Below, piece by piece: positions 1 through 7,429 of a stretch of DNA of 64,000 nt. The DNA comes from Bacillota bacterium (GTDB lineage Bacteria; Bacillota; Sulfobacillia; Sulfobacillales; Sulfobacillaceae): NCBI GenBank assembly GCA_026627385.1, contig JAPNUR010000006.1:104267-168266 (forward strand). Reading direction: 5' to 3'. Position 1 is the stretch's first letter. Each line of letters opens with the position of its first letter. The notes under the pieces are model-generated. The model was not told the origin of the DNA, made no database searches, and saw only the letters and a program-made list of their open reading frames with translations. Made by a program: the position numbers and the translations under genes.

Positions 1-540
1 CACCAGGAACTGGCGCCCGATATCCGCCAGGAGCTGAACCGCATTACAGAAACGTTAAGCCTAACGATGACGGATATACGCATGTATATCCGGAGCCTGG
101 GCAGTTCGCCGGTGGATTTGTTGGTTGCCCTGAAGGACATGTTACAACGCACGGGCAATGATGGAGAGGTGACACTGGAACTTCACGATCAAGAGTACTT
201 GTCCCTTGCGGCCGATGCGGTCCACGATCTGGTTCTCACGGTACAAGAAGCGGTATCCAATTCCAAACGCCACGGACATGCGACGCAGATTGTGGTGGGG
301 TGGGAGAGCACGGACTGGGAGTATCATTTATGGATAGAGGACAATGGCCAAGGGTTTGATCCGGAGCGCGTGGATTTAGGATCCAATAATCATTTTGGCT
401 TGGCCAACATGCAGCGGCGAATGGAACGGTTAGGCGGTACCATGGACATCTCCAGTGCCCCGGGCGAGGGCACCACGGTCCAATTTCGCTGGCCTCGTCC
501 CCCGCTGCGTGTCCACGAAAATGCAGGGGTGGGGAGGTAG
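1..540 (+). CDS. NarL-type sensor histidine kinase, C-terminal part (5' truncated by window)
   Basis: The reading frame is open from base 1, so only the last 179 residues are present. A dimerisation/linker helix leads into a HATPase_c domain. The N box contains EAVSNSKRHGHA, the G1 box IEDNGQGFD and the G2 box FGLANMQRRMERLGG, the arrangement of DegS/LiaS/NarX-type (HisKA_3) kinases. The protein would autophosphorylate on a histidine that lies outside the window and pass the phosphate to the response regulator that begins 5 bases downstream. The sensor domain, and so the stimulus, is not visible. Family assignment is firm; specificity is unknown. Confidence 0.93.
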   Translation, partial: HQELAPDIRQELNRITETLSLTMTDIRMYIRSLGSSPVDLLVALKDMLQRTGNDGEVTLELHDQEYLSLAADAVHDLVLTVQEAVSNSKRHGHATQIVVGWESTDWEYHLWIEDNGQGFDPERVDLGSNNHFGLANMQRRMERLGGTMDISSAPGEGTTVQFRWPRPPLRVHENAGVGR

Positions 541-545
541 CGACG

Positions 546-1211
546 GTGGACTCAAAAGATCAAGATGCCGTTATCCGTGTGGCGATTGTTGACGACCATG
601 AAGTGGTGCGCATGGGCTTAAAGAATTTAATTGACCACCAGCCCGATTTACGCGTGGTGGGTGACTACGCGACGGGGCGGGAGGCGATTGAGCACATTCC
701 GCACACTGCGGATGTCGCGGTGTTAGACGTACGTCTGCCTGATGTCAGTGGTTTTGACGTGTGCCGTGCCATTAAAGATCGCGATGAACGGGTTCAAGTG
801 ATTATGCTAACGTCGTTTGGGCAAGATGAGATGCTCGTGGATGCGATTGACGCGGGAGCTTCCGGATACCTGTTGAAAGAGGCACGCGGACACACGGTGA
901 TCGAGGGCATTCGCACAGTCGCGCAAGGCGGCTCTTTGTTTAGCCCGCAAGTTACTGCGGCTCTCTTTCGGCGGCTGCGTACGGCTCAAGGTCCCGCCGA
1001 TCCGATTGAGGAGCTCAACGACAACGAAATCAAAATCTTGGCGTTGGTGGCCGAAGGCAAAACGAATCGTGAAATTGGCGAGCAGTTATACCTTAGTGAA
1101 AAAACGGTGAAGCACTACGTCAGCAATATTTTAAGTAAGCTGGGCTACACCCGCCGTGCGGAAGCGGCGGCGCATTATGCGCGTTATCAGTCTGACCATC
1201 ACCGCACCTGA
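546..1211 (+). CDS. NarL/LuxR-family response regulator
   Basis: This 221-residue protein starts at GTG, with GGGAGGTAG at the end of the kinase gene as ribosome site. The receiver domain has the acidic pair in IVDDHEVVRMGL, the phospho-acceptor Asp in VAVLDVRLPD, the switch Thr in MLTSFG and the conserved Lys in LLKEA. The C-terminal LuxR helix-turn-helix runs through NREIGEQLYLSEKTVKHYVS. Gene order and the 5-base gap make it the cognate partner of the preceding kinase. Targets cannot be told. The divergent 36-residue membrane ORF just downstream is on the other strand. Confidence 0.95.
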   Translation: MDSKDQDAVIRVAIVDDHEVVRMGLKNLIDHQPDLRVVGDYATGREAIEHIPHTADVAVLDVRLPDVSGFDVCRAIKDRDERVQVIMLTSFGQDEMLVDAIDAGASGYLLKEARGHTVIEGIRTVAQGGSLFSPQVTAALFRRLRTAQGPADPIEELNDNEIKILALVAEGKTNREIGEQLYLSEKTVKHYVSNILSKLGYTRRAEAAAHYARYQSDHHRT

Positions 1212-1219
1212 GTCGCGCG

Positions 1220-1330
1220 TCAATGATGATGCCTTAGCGCCAAAATGCCAGCAATGACCAGGGCCCAGATGGTGACCTGCCATAGTCCCATGACGACCCA
1301 AGGATTAATGCGCGTCAATATACTGATCAT
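1220..1330 (-). CDS. 36-residue single-pass membrane protein (small ORF)
   Basis: The reverse strand has an ATG-to-TGA frame of 36 codons preceded, 9 bases upstream, by a perfect AAGGAGG. The product has one hydrophobic segment (about residues 10-32, rich in V, I, L, W, A and G) and ends in Arg and three His. The tail could bind metal or haem, or simply fix topology. It converges on the response-regulator gene with 8 bases between the stops. I do not recognise the family. The strong ribosome site and the clean transmembrane pattern are the support; it could be a small subunit or regulator of a membrane complex. Confidence 0.55.
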   Translation of the reverse strand: MISILTRINPWVVMGLWQVTIWALVIAGILALRHHH

Positions 1331-1414
1331 TAGAACCGCCTCCTTGGGTACCTAAACTAGGTGACCGATTCATCCGTAGTGTAGACCAGCTGAGGCAATA
1401 CATGCGTCTGCCGG

Positions 1415-1437
1415 ATGGCCCTCCTTGGGAGGGCCAT
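1415..1437. terminator. Perfect 10-bp hairpin, likely terminator
   Basis: ATGGCCCTCC and its exact complement flank a 3-base loop, followed on the + strand by a short TCTTTT. It lies between the small membrane ORF and the diiron protein gene. The T tract is weak, so termination is likely but not certain. Confidence 0.55.
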
Positions 1438-1574
1438 TGGTCGTCTTTTGCGACGCATCCGCGCTGTTGCCATCAAGGGCCCAACGGTCCCAAAAATTTG
1501 GCCCAGTTGGCCCTGCTAAAATGCTGCCGTAAATGGGTAGAGTAAAAAAACCGAGGGCGAAGGGGGATTGTCAG

Positions 1575-2339
1575 GTGATCCACGTGGATCCAGCCATGAC
1601 GGACGAAGAGTTTCTGCGATTGTTTGAAAAAGGAATTCACGGTCAGTGGGGGAGCGATCAAATTGACTGGGGCCAGATTGACGGCATTTCTCCCGAGAAA
1701 AAACAGGCCTTAGGTCAGTTAGTGACCCCGGTGTATCTAGGCGAGCAAACGGCCATGCTAGGCGTGTCCTCCGTTTTGCCTATGATCTTAACAACGGGGC
1801 ACGCTGAGCCGGCATTGTATTTGGCCAGTATGGGCCTGGACGAGGCTCGCCATTTTCGCAATTTAAATCACCTCTACCGCGTGTTGGAGGTAGAGCCTTT
1901 GCCGAGTCGGCGTTTGCCGGAAATGTGGCGGTATCATGCGCGCCTTCTTCAAAAACACGATCCGGTACAGTGGGTTTTTGGCATTTTAATCAGTGATTTG
2001 TTTGCTAAGACGTTTTACGGTGGATTTGCGGCTCGCTTTCCCGATACCGTGGTCGGGCGCCTATCTCGAAGAACGTTGCAAGATGAAGCGCGTCACCAGG
2101 CGTTTTCGGATCGCTACTTGAATCGCATGCTGCCCACCATGGACGCTGAGGCTAAAAAAGAGTTGTTGGTGCTGCGCGATGATCTCTTTCGCATTATGGA
2201 AAAGCTTGGGGGTCGGTTACGCGGGGCCATGGAAGTGCTGGAATGGTCTCCGGAGGAATTTCTGACGGAACTCTGGGATGATACGGAGCGTTGGGTCAAG
2301 CGGCTCGGCCTGGTAGAGCGGGTTGAGGCGGCGGACTAA
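1575..2339 (+). CDS. Ferritin-like diiron protein (R2/R2lox-like fold)
   Basis: This 254-residue helical protein has the four-helix metal-ligand pattern of the ribonucleotide-reductase-R2/ferritin-like superfamily. Counted from the GTG start, helix 1 offers E57 (GEQTAML), helix 2 E90 and H93 (DEARH), helix 3 only D141 (ISDLFAK) where Glu is usual, and helix 4 E171 and H174 (DEARH). I chose GTG 1575 because AGGGGGAT stands 6 bases upstream; an in-frame ATG at 1533 has no ribosome site. It could be a ligand-binding oxidase, a hydroxylase-type enzyme or a relative of the R2 subunit. No R1 partner is nearby, so a role in deoxynucleotide synthesis is unlikely. Confidence 0.75.
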   Translation: MIHVDPAMTDEEFLRLFEKGIHGQWGSDQIDWGQIDGISPEKKQALGQLVTPVYLGEQTAMLGVSSVLPMILTTGHAEPALYLASMGLDEARHFRNLNHLYRVLEVEPLPSRRLPEMWRYHARLLQKHDPVQWVFGILISDLFAKTFYGGFAARFPDTVVGRLSRRTLQDEARHQAFSDRYLNRMLPTMDAEAKKELLVLRDDLFRIMEKLGGRLRGAMEVLEWSPEEFLTELWDDTERWVKRLGLVERVEAAD

Positions 2340-2407
2340 CGCATGATTTCTCACGATGCCACATATGTATCCCCTGTGGACAACGCCTCAGTTGGATCGA
2401 GGGGGAT

Positions 2408-2686
2408 GTGGCCGTGGATTGGAAAGTCTTTTTATCGACTTTTGCTTTAATCTTTTTTGCCGAGCTGGGGGACAAAACCCAGCTGAGTGTCATGACGTTA
2501 TCCGCTCAAAGCGATTCGGCCGCGTCGGTGTTTCTCGGAGCGGCCGTTGCTTTGGCGCTAAGCGCTTTATTAGCGGTCATCTTTGGTGAAGCGGTCACGC
2601 GACTCGTGCCAGCGCAATATATCCACTTAGGGGCAGGGATTATGTTTGTGGGACTTGGCGTGCTACTAATCTTAGGCAAATTGTAG
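2408..2686 (+). CDS. Half-size GDT1/TMEM165 (UPF0016) membrane transporter
   Basis: The 92-residue protein has three hydrophobic segments and the family signature ELGDKTQ at about residues 19-25. GDT1/TMEM165 proteins are cation transporters (manganese/calcium) usually made of two such repeats. This gene encodes a single repeat, so it would have to dimerise or pair with another half elsewhere. GTG 2408 and GTG 2414 are both possible starts; GAGGGGGA lies just upstream and fits the second better by spacing. It is followed by the promoter of tRNA-Arg. Confidence 0.85.
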   Translation: MAVDWKVFLSTFALIFFAELGDKTQLSVMTLSAQSDSAASVFLGAAVALALSALLAVIFGEAVTRLVPAQYIHLGAGIMFVGLGVLLILGKL

Positions 2687-2700
2687 CGGCACCGACTACC

Positions 2701-2729
2701 TTGAGAATCAACGTGTTGTATGTTATACT
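2701..2729 (+). promoter_or_regulatory. Sigma-A-type promoter of tRNA-Arg
   Basis: TTGAGA (-35) and TATACT (-10) are separated by exactly 17 bases. The start of the mature tRNA lies 16 bases past the -10 box. Confidence 0.8.
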
Positions 2730-2744
2730 TTCTCTCGTCTTCGT

Positions 2745-2819
2745 GCGCCCGTGGTGAAGTGGATATCACGCAGGCCTCCGGAGCCTGAAGCAGGGGTTCG
2801 AGTCCCTTCGGGCGCACCA
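2745..2819 (+). tRNA. tRNA-Arg (anticodon CCG)
   Basis: A 75-nt cloverleaf with the 3' CCA encoded. The acceptor GCGCCCG pairs with CGGGCGC. The anticodon stem CAGGC/GCCTG encloses CTCCGGA with anticodon CCG at 2778-2780. The T loop is TTCGAGT. The stem pairings and conserved bases make the call firm. It is the only RNA gene of this type in the window. Confidence 0.96.
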
Positions 2820-2830
2820 AAGTTTGAATA

Positions 2831-2860
2831 CCCGCGGAGCATTAGCTAAGCGGGATTTTT
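2831..2860 (+). terminator. Rho-independent terminator of tRNA-Arg
   Basis: CCCGC and GCGGG pair around a 14-base loop and are followed by ATTTTTATT. Confidence 0.7.
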
Positions 2861-3861
2861 ATTGACCGCCGAAGGTTTGGTTGGTGTTACCCAACCCGTT
2901 GCCGCCGTTTCGTGCGGTGGTGTTTGCGCAACTATGGTATCATCCTGCTCGCTATCATTTTTCAACAAGTGAGTTATGTATTTTTGCATGAGGGAACGGC
3001 GACATGTCACAGCATGTGGGAGATGGGGCGCCGTAGATCTGAGTGCCATAGAGTCGGGGAATTGAACTACTAAGTACTCCAGCGTCCAGGCCCGTCTTTG
3101 CGATTTAAATTCTCCACGAGGGCCTTCTGGGACAATTACAACTCCAAACCAGCCATTGCGTGCCTGTCTTGGAAGCGTGTGGCGGCCACCACTATGGAAA
3201 GGCGCGGGATCCTGATTGAGCACTCAAATGTTGGTGGACAAGGTCTGTCGTCCAAGTCACGTTGTGAATTAGGTGTCAGGTCGGCTATGCGAGAATCGGT
3301 TGAGGGAGGATAAGCAGCAATCCGAGTGTAGGTAGAAGGTACGCTCGCTTTGGGGATAGGGGAGCGGTGATGCTCGAGCGCCTAGCTCAGCTTGTATAGG
3401 GCTGAGAAACTCCGCGATGAGCATCAGCGTGAAAGAGATCCAGCGGTAGGTCTGACGCTGGAACCGCGCTTCCAACAAGCCGGGCGCATGCACTGCCCGA
3501 GCTTCGTTTTGCGCCCTGATCCACGGCGAGGTGACAGCTGTCCACGTTGCCACGATTCGTTCGTGGCGTCGTGCCCAGTTGCTATTCAGCGCATCAATTT
3601 TGATCATTTGCGGGTAAGGCTTTCCCAGAAGACGTGCGTTGATAAATTTGTCTACTCCAATGACTATACTCATGTGTATGCCTAGCGTTGCACTGAGTCA
3701 ATTGACTCGAGCAATCGTGTTCCATCACGAAAGCCGGGCTAAGCATCACTCTCCGGGCACGGGACGTTTCCATCAAATTGATACACCGCCTACCCCGCCG
3801 TTTCATTTAGAATCGTTCCACTGGCCAGGGGATATTTCTTCAGCCAATAACCAAAATATGG
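2861..3861. other. About 1 kb with no convincing gene
   Basis: Short frames exist on both strands, but none has a good ribosome site together with a protein-like sequence. I see no recognisable domain. The stretch sits directly after a tRNA gene, a common place for integration and decay, but I found no duplicated tRNA 3' end that would mark an attachment site. Confidence 0.4.
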
Positions 3862-3924
3862 ATCACAATCAACGTGATATTTAGTCACAAATATGTTGCA
3901 TATAGTCACAAATTAACATAATAT
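3862..3924 (+). promoter_or_regulatory. Promoter and operator region of the catabolic cluster
   Basis: TTGCAT (3896) and TAATAT (3919) lie 17 bases apart. Two exact copies of TAGTCACAAAT (3882-3892 and 3903-3913) are spaced 21 bases apart, two helical turns, the second inside the spacer. ATCAC...GTGAT makes a small inverted repeat just upstream. These are candidate sites for the XRE-cupin regulator encoded in the cluster. Confidence 0.55.
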
Positions 3925-4012
3925 TCTACTGTAGCTGCTTTGTCGCTTAATAACCGTCCTTAATGACAATGGCGAATAGTACAACAAAACTATCCAAACC
4001 AAAGGAGGGCTG

Positions 4013-5314
4013 ATGATGCAAAGCGAGATCTCTCGGTCCCCGGGAATGTTGTCGATGAACCGCAATGCATGGCTCGTGACCATCACGTCACTAGCCGGGT
4101 GGACATTAGTGAACATGGATGGCAGTTTTTTTACGTTTAGCTATCCGCTGATCCAAAAACAATTTCATATTACTACGCAACAAGTATCGTTCCTTTATAC
4201 GGGAATTTTTCTCATTGGAGCGGTCGTGACTTTTGTGATTGGACCTGTACTAGACAGATTGGGTAGAAAAGGTGTCTTTCAGTTTACTCTACTGGCAACT
4301 GCGTTAGGAAGTCTATTAAGTGGATTAGCCTTTAACTTTACTTCGTTATTCGTTTTTCGTGGGATTACACAAGTTGGTGCCAGTTCTGAATGGATGGCGG
4401 GGCAAGTCATGGTGGCAGAGGAAGCACCGAACCATACGCGTGGTTGGTGGGTAGGATTTGCGCAAATTGGCTGGCCTGTTGGATGGTTTATTGCTTCGTT
4501 GCTATCTCTGGCCCTTGTGCCTACATTAGGATGGCGATGGTTGTTCGTTATCGGGGTGGTGCCGGCGCTATTTACTCTGTGGGTTCGGCGTAACGTACAA
4601 GAAACCGATCGATTTCAGGATATTAAAAAAATCCGCCAACAGCTCGATGAAAATCGGGCGGCAGAAGCACGATATGCCACGAATACCGCGAAGGTGAATG
4701 AATTTACTTACGCACAGTTATTCGAGCCTGACTTAGCACGGACGTCCATTTTGGTTTTCTTGTGGCAGCTCATTTATAACTACGGGGCCGCATCGATCAT
4801 TTACTGGCTACCGGAGCTCTTCATTCACTACGGCCTTCCTCTTACATCCGAATACGCAACTTCAGCATGGGCTACGGGGTTGGCGATCATTGGTTACTTG
4901 TCAGCTGCCGTGTTAGGAGAAAAGTTCGGACGCCGTGAAGTTAGTGCACTTTATTTGGCCATTGGTGCAGTAAGCGGATTGTTGCTCGGACTGAAAGGGA
5001 CAACGTGGATCGCAATTACGGTCTTTTATGCGGGGTTTTACTTCTTTGCAATCGGTCAGATGGGTGCTGCAGTGGCGTTTGCTCTTGAATCCTTTCCTAC
5101 CCGAGCCCGCGGCACAGGAGGAACACTTTTGGCTGTTGCGACATGGGTCGGTTTTATAGCTGCTGGACTCACTGGCCCCATTTTATTCAGTGCTTGGGGC
5201 GTGCCGGCGACAATTGCTGTTTGGGGCGGCCTATGTGCTATTATTCCGGCGATTTTAGCGTTGGGAACACGTCGCGTTAAACCGGGAGTGGCTTTAGAAG
5301 AGATTGCGCAATGA
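4013..5314 (+). CDS. MFS transporter, sugar/organic-acid carrier type
   Basis: A 433-residue protein with twelve predicted membrane spans. The family loop motif GPVLDRLGRKG follows span 2, and a related motif (AVLGEKFGRRE) sits at the corresponding place in the second half. AAAGGAGG precedes paired ATG codons. It is the first gene of the cluster holding hydantoinase/carboxylase-like and HMG-CoA enzymes, so it probably imports their substrate. Candidates are mevalonate, mevalonolactone or another small organic acid. The stop lies within the start of a 10-bp hairpin separating it from hyuA. The transporter family is certain; the substrate is inferred from context only. Confidence 0.9.
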   Translation: MMQSEISRSPGMLSMNRNAWLVTITSLAGWTLVNMDGSFFTFSYPLIQKQFHITTQQVSFLYTGIFLIGAVVTFVIGPVLDRLGRKGVFQFTLLATALGSLLSGLAFNFTSLFVFRGITQVGASSEWMAGQVMVAEEAPNHTRGWWVGFAQIGWPVGWFIASLLSLALVPTLGWRWLFVIGVVPALFTLWVRRNVQETDRFQDIKKIRQQLDENRAAEARYATNTAKVNEFTYAQLFEPDLARTSILVFLWQLIYNYGAASIIYWLPELFIHYGLPLTSEYATSAWATGLAIIGYLSAAVLGEKFGRREVSALYLAIGAVSGLLLGLKGTTWIAITVFYAGFYFFAIGQMGAAVAFALESFPTRARGTGGTLLAVATWVGFIAAGLTGPILFSAWGVPATIAVWGGLCAIIPAILALGTRRVKPGVALEEIAQ

Positions 5315-5317
5315 CGG

Positions 5318-5340
5318 AACCGGGGGCTTTGCCCCCGGTT
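5318..5340 (+). terminator. Strong hairpin between MFS and hyuA genes
   Basis: AACCGGGGGC pairs perfectly with GCCCCCGGTT across a TTT loop. No long T tract follows, so it may act as an mRNA processing or attenuation element that sets different levels for transporter and enzymes. Confidence 0.5.
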
Positions 5341-5358
5341 TACGGGGAGGAAGTCATC

Positions 5359-7407
5359 ATGGTTTATTTTGTGGGTATTGATATCGGTGGTACATTTACT
5401 GACGCGTGGGCCATTCGTGATGATGGAAGCGTAAGGATGGCCAAAACGTCGTCGACACCGCCCGACTTTGAAAGAGGGTTTTTGCAAGCCCTTACAGAAC
5501 TAGCCAGTGCTTTTGATGTTAGCGTGGAGACTTTTTTAAAAGACACCGTGTATTTAGGTCATGGCACCACCGTAGCCACTAATATTATGGTGCAACGCAC
5601 TGGTGCGCGCGTTGGGCTGTTGGTGACTCGAGGTCATCGCGATGCACTGCGGATGATGCGAGCGACCGGGAGAGTGGCGGGCTTAGGTCCAGAACAACTA
5701 GCCGACACGAAAAACACGAACAAACCGGCGCCCATTGTCGACCCGCAGTTTATTCGCGAGATCAATGAACGGGTTGATGTCGACGGGGATATTGTCGTTG
5801 CGCTAGCCGAGAATGACGTGCGACGGGCAGTTGAAACGTTAAAGAGGAACGGAATACAGGCCGTGGGGGTATCTTTCTTATGGTCGTTTGTCAATCCAAT
5901 CCATGAAACGTTTGTTAAGGACTATATTCGGGATTTATGGCCTGACGTGTTTACTTCCGTTTCCCATGAGCTTTCTCCCCAGATCGGTGAATATGAACGT
6001 GCGGCGGCTGTTGCTATTAATTGTTACGTTGGACCGGAAACCCAACAATATTTGCAAAAGCTAGAAGCGGAATTGCGCCGTTTGGGTTATTCCAGGCCGC
6101 TTTATATTACCCAGTGCGCTGGAGGTGTTATGAGTGCTGAGGAAGCTATGACTGCCCCGATAAAGACATTTCAGTCTGGCCCTGTGTCGGGGATAAATGC
6201 CGCATCCAGGTTAGGTGGTCCAGGAAGCTATATCATTACGACAGACATGGGGGGGACCTCGTTTGATGTTGGATTGATTGTGGCGGGCCAGCCGTTGTCG
6301 CGTAAAAGTACAGTTGTCGACCAATATGAATATTTACTGCCCACCATAGACATCCAGTCCATTGGATCAGGGGGCGGAAGCATTGCCTGGTTTGACTCTC
6401 GCCAAGGTGCCTTGCGGGTTGGTCCTAGAAGTGCCGGGGCCCAGCCAGGGCCAGCATGTTATGGGAGGGGAGGACAGGCGCCCACTGTCACTGATGCTGA
6501 TCTCTATTTGGGATATTTGAACGCTGATTATTTTTTGGGCGGAACAATGACCCTCAATCGTCAAGCTGCGGAAGAAGCGATTGAATTGTTAGCCCATCAG
6601 GCTGGGCTAAGTACGTTAGAGACAGCTGCAGGGATCAAAGAAATTGTTGACAAGCAAATGGGAGATCTTATTCGTCGATTGACCTTAGGCAAGGGGTACG
6701 ATCCGCGAGACTTTCGGCTGTTTGCCTATGGAGGTGCCGGCCCAGTTCACGCCGCTAGTTTTGCAAAAGATGTGGGAGTCCAAGAAGTTGTCGTTCCTGG
6801 CAGTAGCACGAGTTCGGTCTGGTCTGCGTTCGGAGCGGCCACCAGTGACCTCGTCCATGTAGTCGAGATGGGGTGTTACTTTAAGAGTCCTTTCGACCCG
6901 GCGGCCTTTACCTCCCTGATCCAGGATCTCACCGATCAATTAGACGGGGCCTTGGGTTCTGGGACCTATGAAGTGATGTGGACCGGAGATATGCATTATG
7001 CTAATCAAATTAGCGAGCTTGAAATTGAGTTGCCCCCAACCTCGTTGTCATCTTTTTCGGAGGAGGTGGTTCGTCGATTTCAAGCTGCCTATGAACGGAC
7101 GTACGGGCAAGGTTCCGGTTTTCACGGTGTGGAGGTTGAAGTCGTGGCCGTTCGCGGTCGAGCGCGCAAGTCGCTAGGTCAACCCGATGTCGTATGGTCT
7201 CACGATCATTCCCCTGTGGAACCCATAGGCTCTCGATCGGTCTATTGGCCCGAGTACGGGATGTTCCGGGAAACGCCAATTTATCGCCGTGTGTCAGGCC
7301 GGCTTTCGGGTCCTTTGATTGTTGAATTGCCGGTCACCTCGGTTGTGGTGCATCCAAGACAAACCATTGAATGCGACGATATTGGGAATCTCATCATCCG
7401 TCTATAA
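5359..7407 (+). CDS. hyuA: HyuA-type hydantoinase/oxoprolinase/ketone carboxylase ATPase subunit
   Basis: A 682-residue member of the hydantoinase A/5-oxoprolinase family, which uses an actin-like ATPase fold to phosphorylate a substrate. The phosphate motif GIDIGGTFTDA is at residues 6-16, with TDMGGTSFDVG mid-protein and AYGGAGPVHA in the second ATPase half. ATG 5359 has GGGGAGGAA upstream and overrides a frame extending back into the MFS stop. Family members are ATP-dependent hydantoinases, oxoprolinases, or the beta subunits of acetone and acetophenone carboxylases. It pairs with the HyuB gene 22 bases downstream. Given the acetoacetate enzymes nearby, carboxylation of a ketone or opening of a lactone are the leading guesses. 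Confidence 0.9.
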   Translation: MVYFVGIDIGGTFTDAWAIRDDGSVRMAKTSSTPPDFERGFLQALTELASAFDVSVETFLKDTVYLGHGTTVATNIMVQRTGARVGLLVTRGHRDALRMMRATGRVAGLGPEQLADTKNTNKPAPIVDPQFIREINERVDVDGDIVVALAENDVRRAVETLKRNGIQAVGVSFLWSFVNPIHETFVKDYIRDLWPDVFTSVSHELSPQIGEYERAAAVAINCYVGPETQQYLQKLEAELRRLGYSRPLYITQCAGGVMSAEEAMTAPIKTFQSGPVSGINAASRLGGPGSYIITTDMGGTSFDVGLIVAGQPLSRKSTVVDQYEYLLPTIDIQSIGSGGGSIAWFDSRQGALRVGPRSAGAQPGPACYGRGGQAPTVTDADLYLGYLNADYFLGGTMTLNRQAAEEAIELLAHQAGLSTLETAAGIKEIVDKQMGDLIRRLTLGKGYDPRDFRLFAYGGAGPVHAASFAKDVGVQEVVVPGSSTSSVWSAFGAATSDLVHVVEMGCYFKSPFDPAAFTSLIQDLTDQLDGALGSGTYEVMWTGDMHYANQISELEIELPPTSLSSFSEEVVRRFQAAYERTYGQGSGFHGVEVEVVAVRGRARKSLGQPDVVWSHDHSPVEPIGSRSVYWPEYGMFRETPIYRRVSGRLSGPLIVELPVTSVVVHPRQTIECDDIGNLIIRL

Positions 7408-7429
7408 AAATTGCCGAGGAGGGAAAGAG

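Noticed and set aside
2846..3223. 125-codon minus frame after tRNA-Arg
   Set aside because: Runs into the tRNA terminator, no ribosome site, no domain-like pattern.
3269..3673. 134-codon minus frame
   Set aside because: No ribosome site, overlaps a similar frame on the other strand, no recognisable family; treated as decayed DNA.
2745..4012. tRNA-Arg as an integration (att) site of an island
   Set aside because: No integrase gene and no second copy of the tRNA 3' end found in the window.
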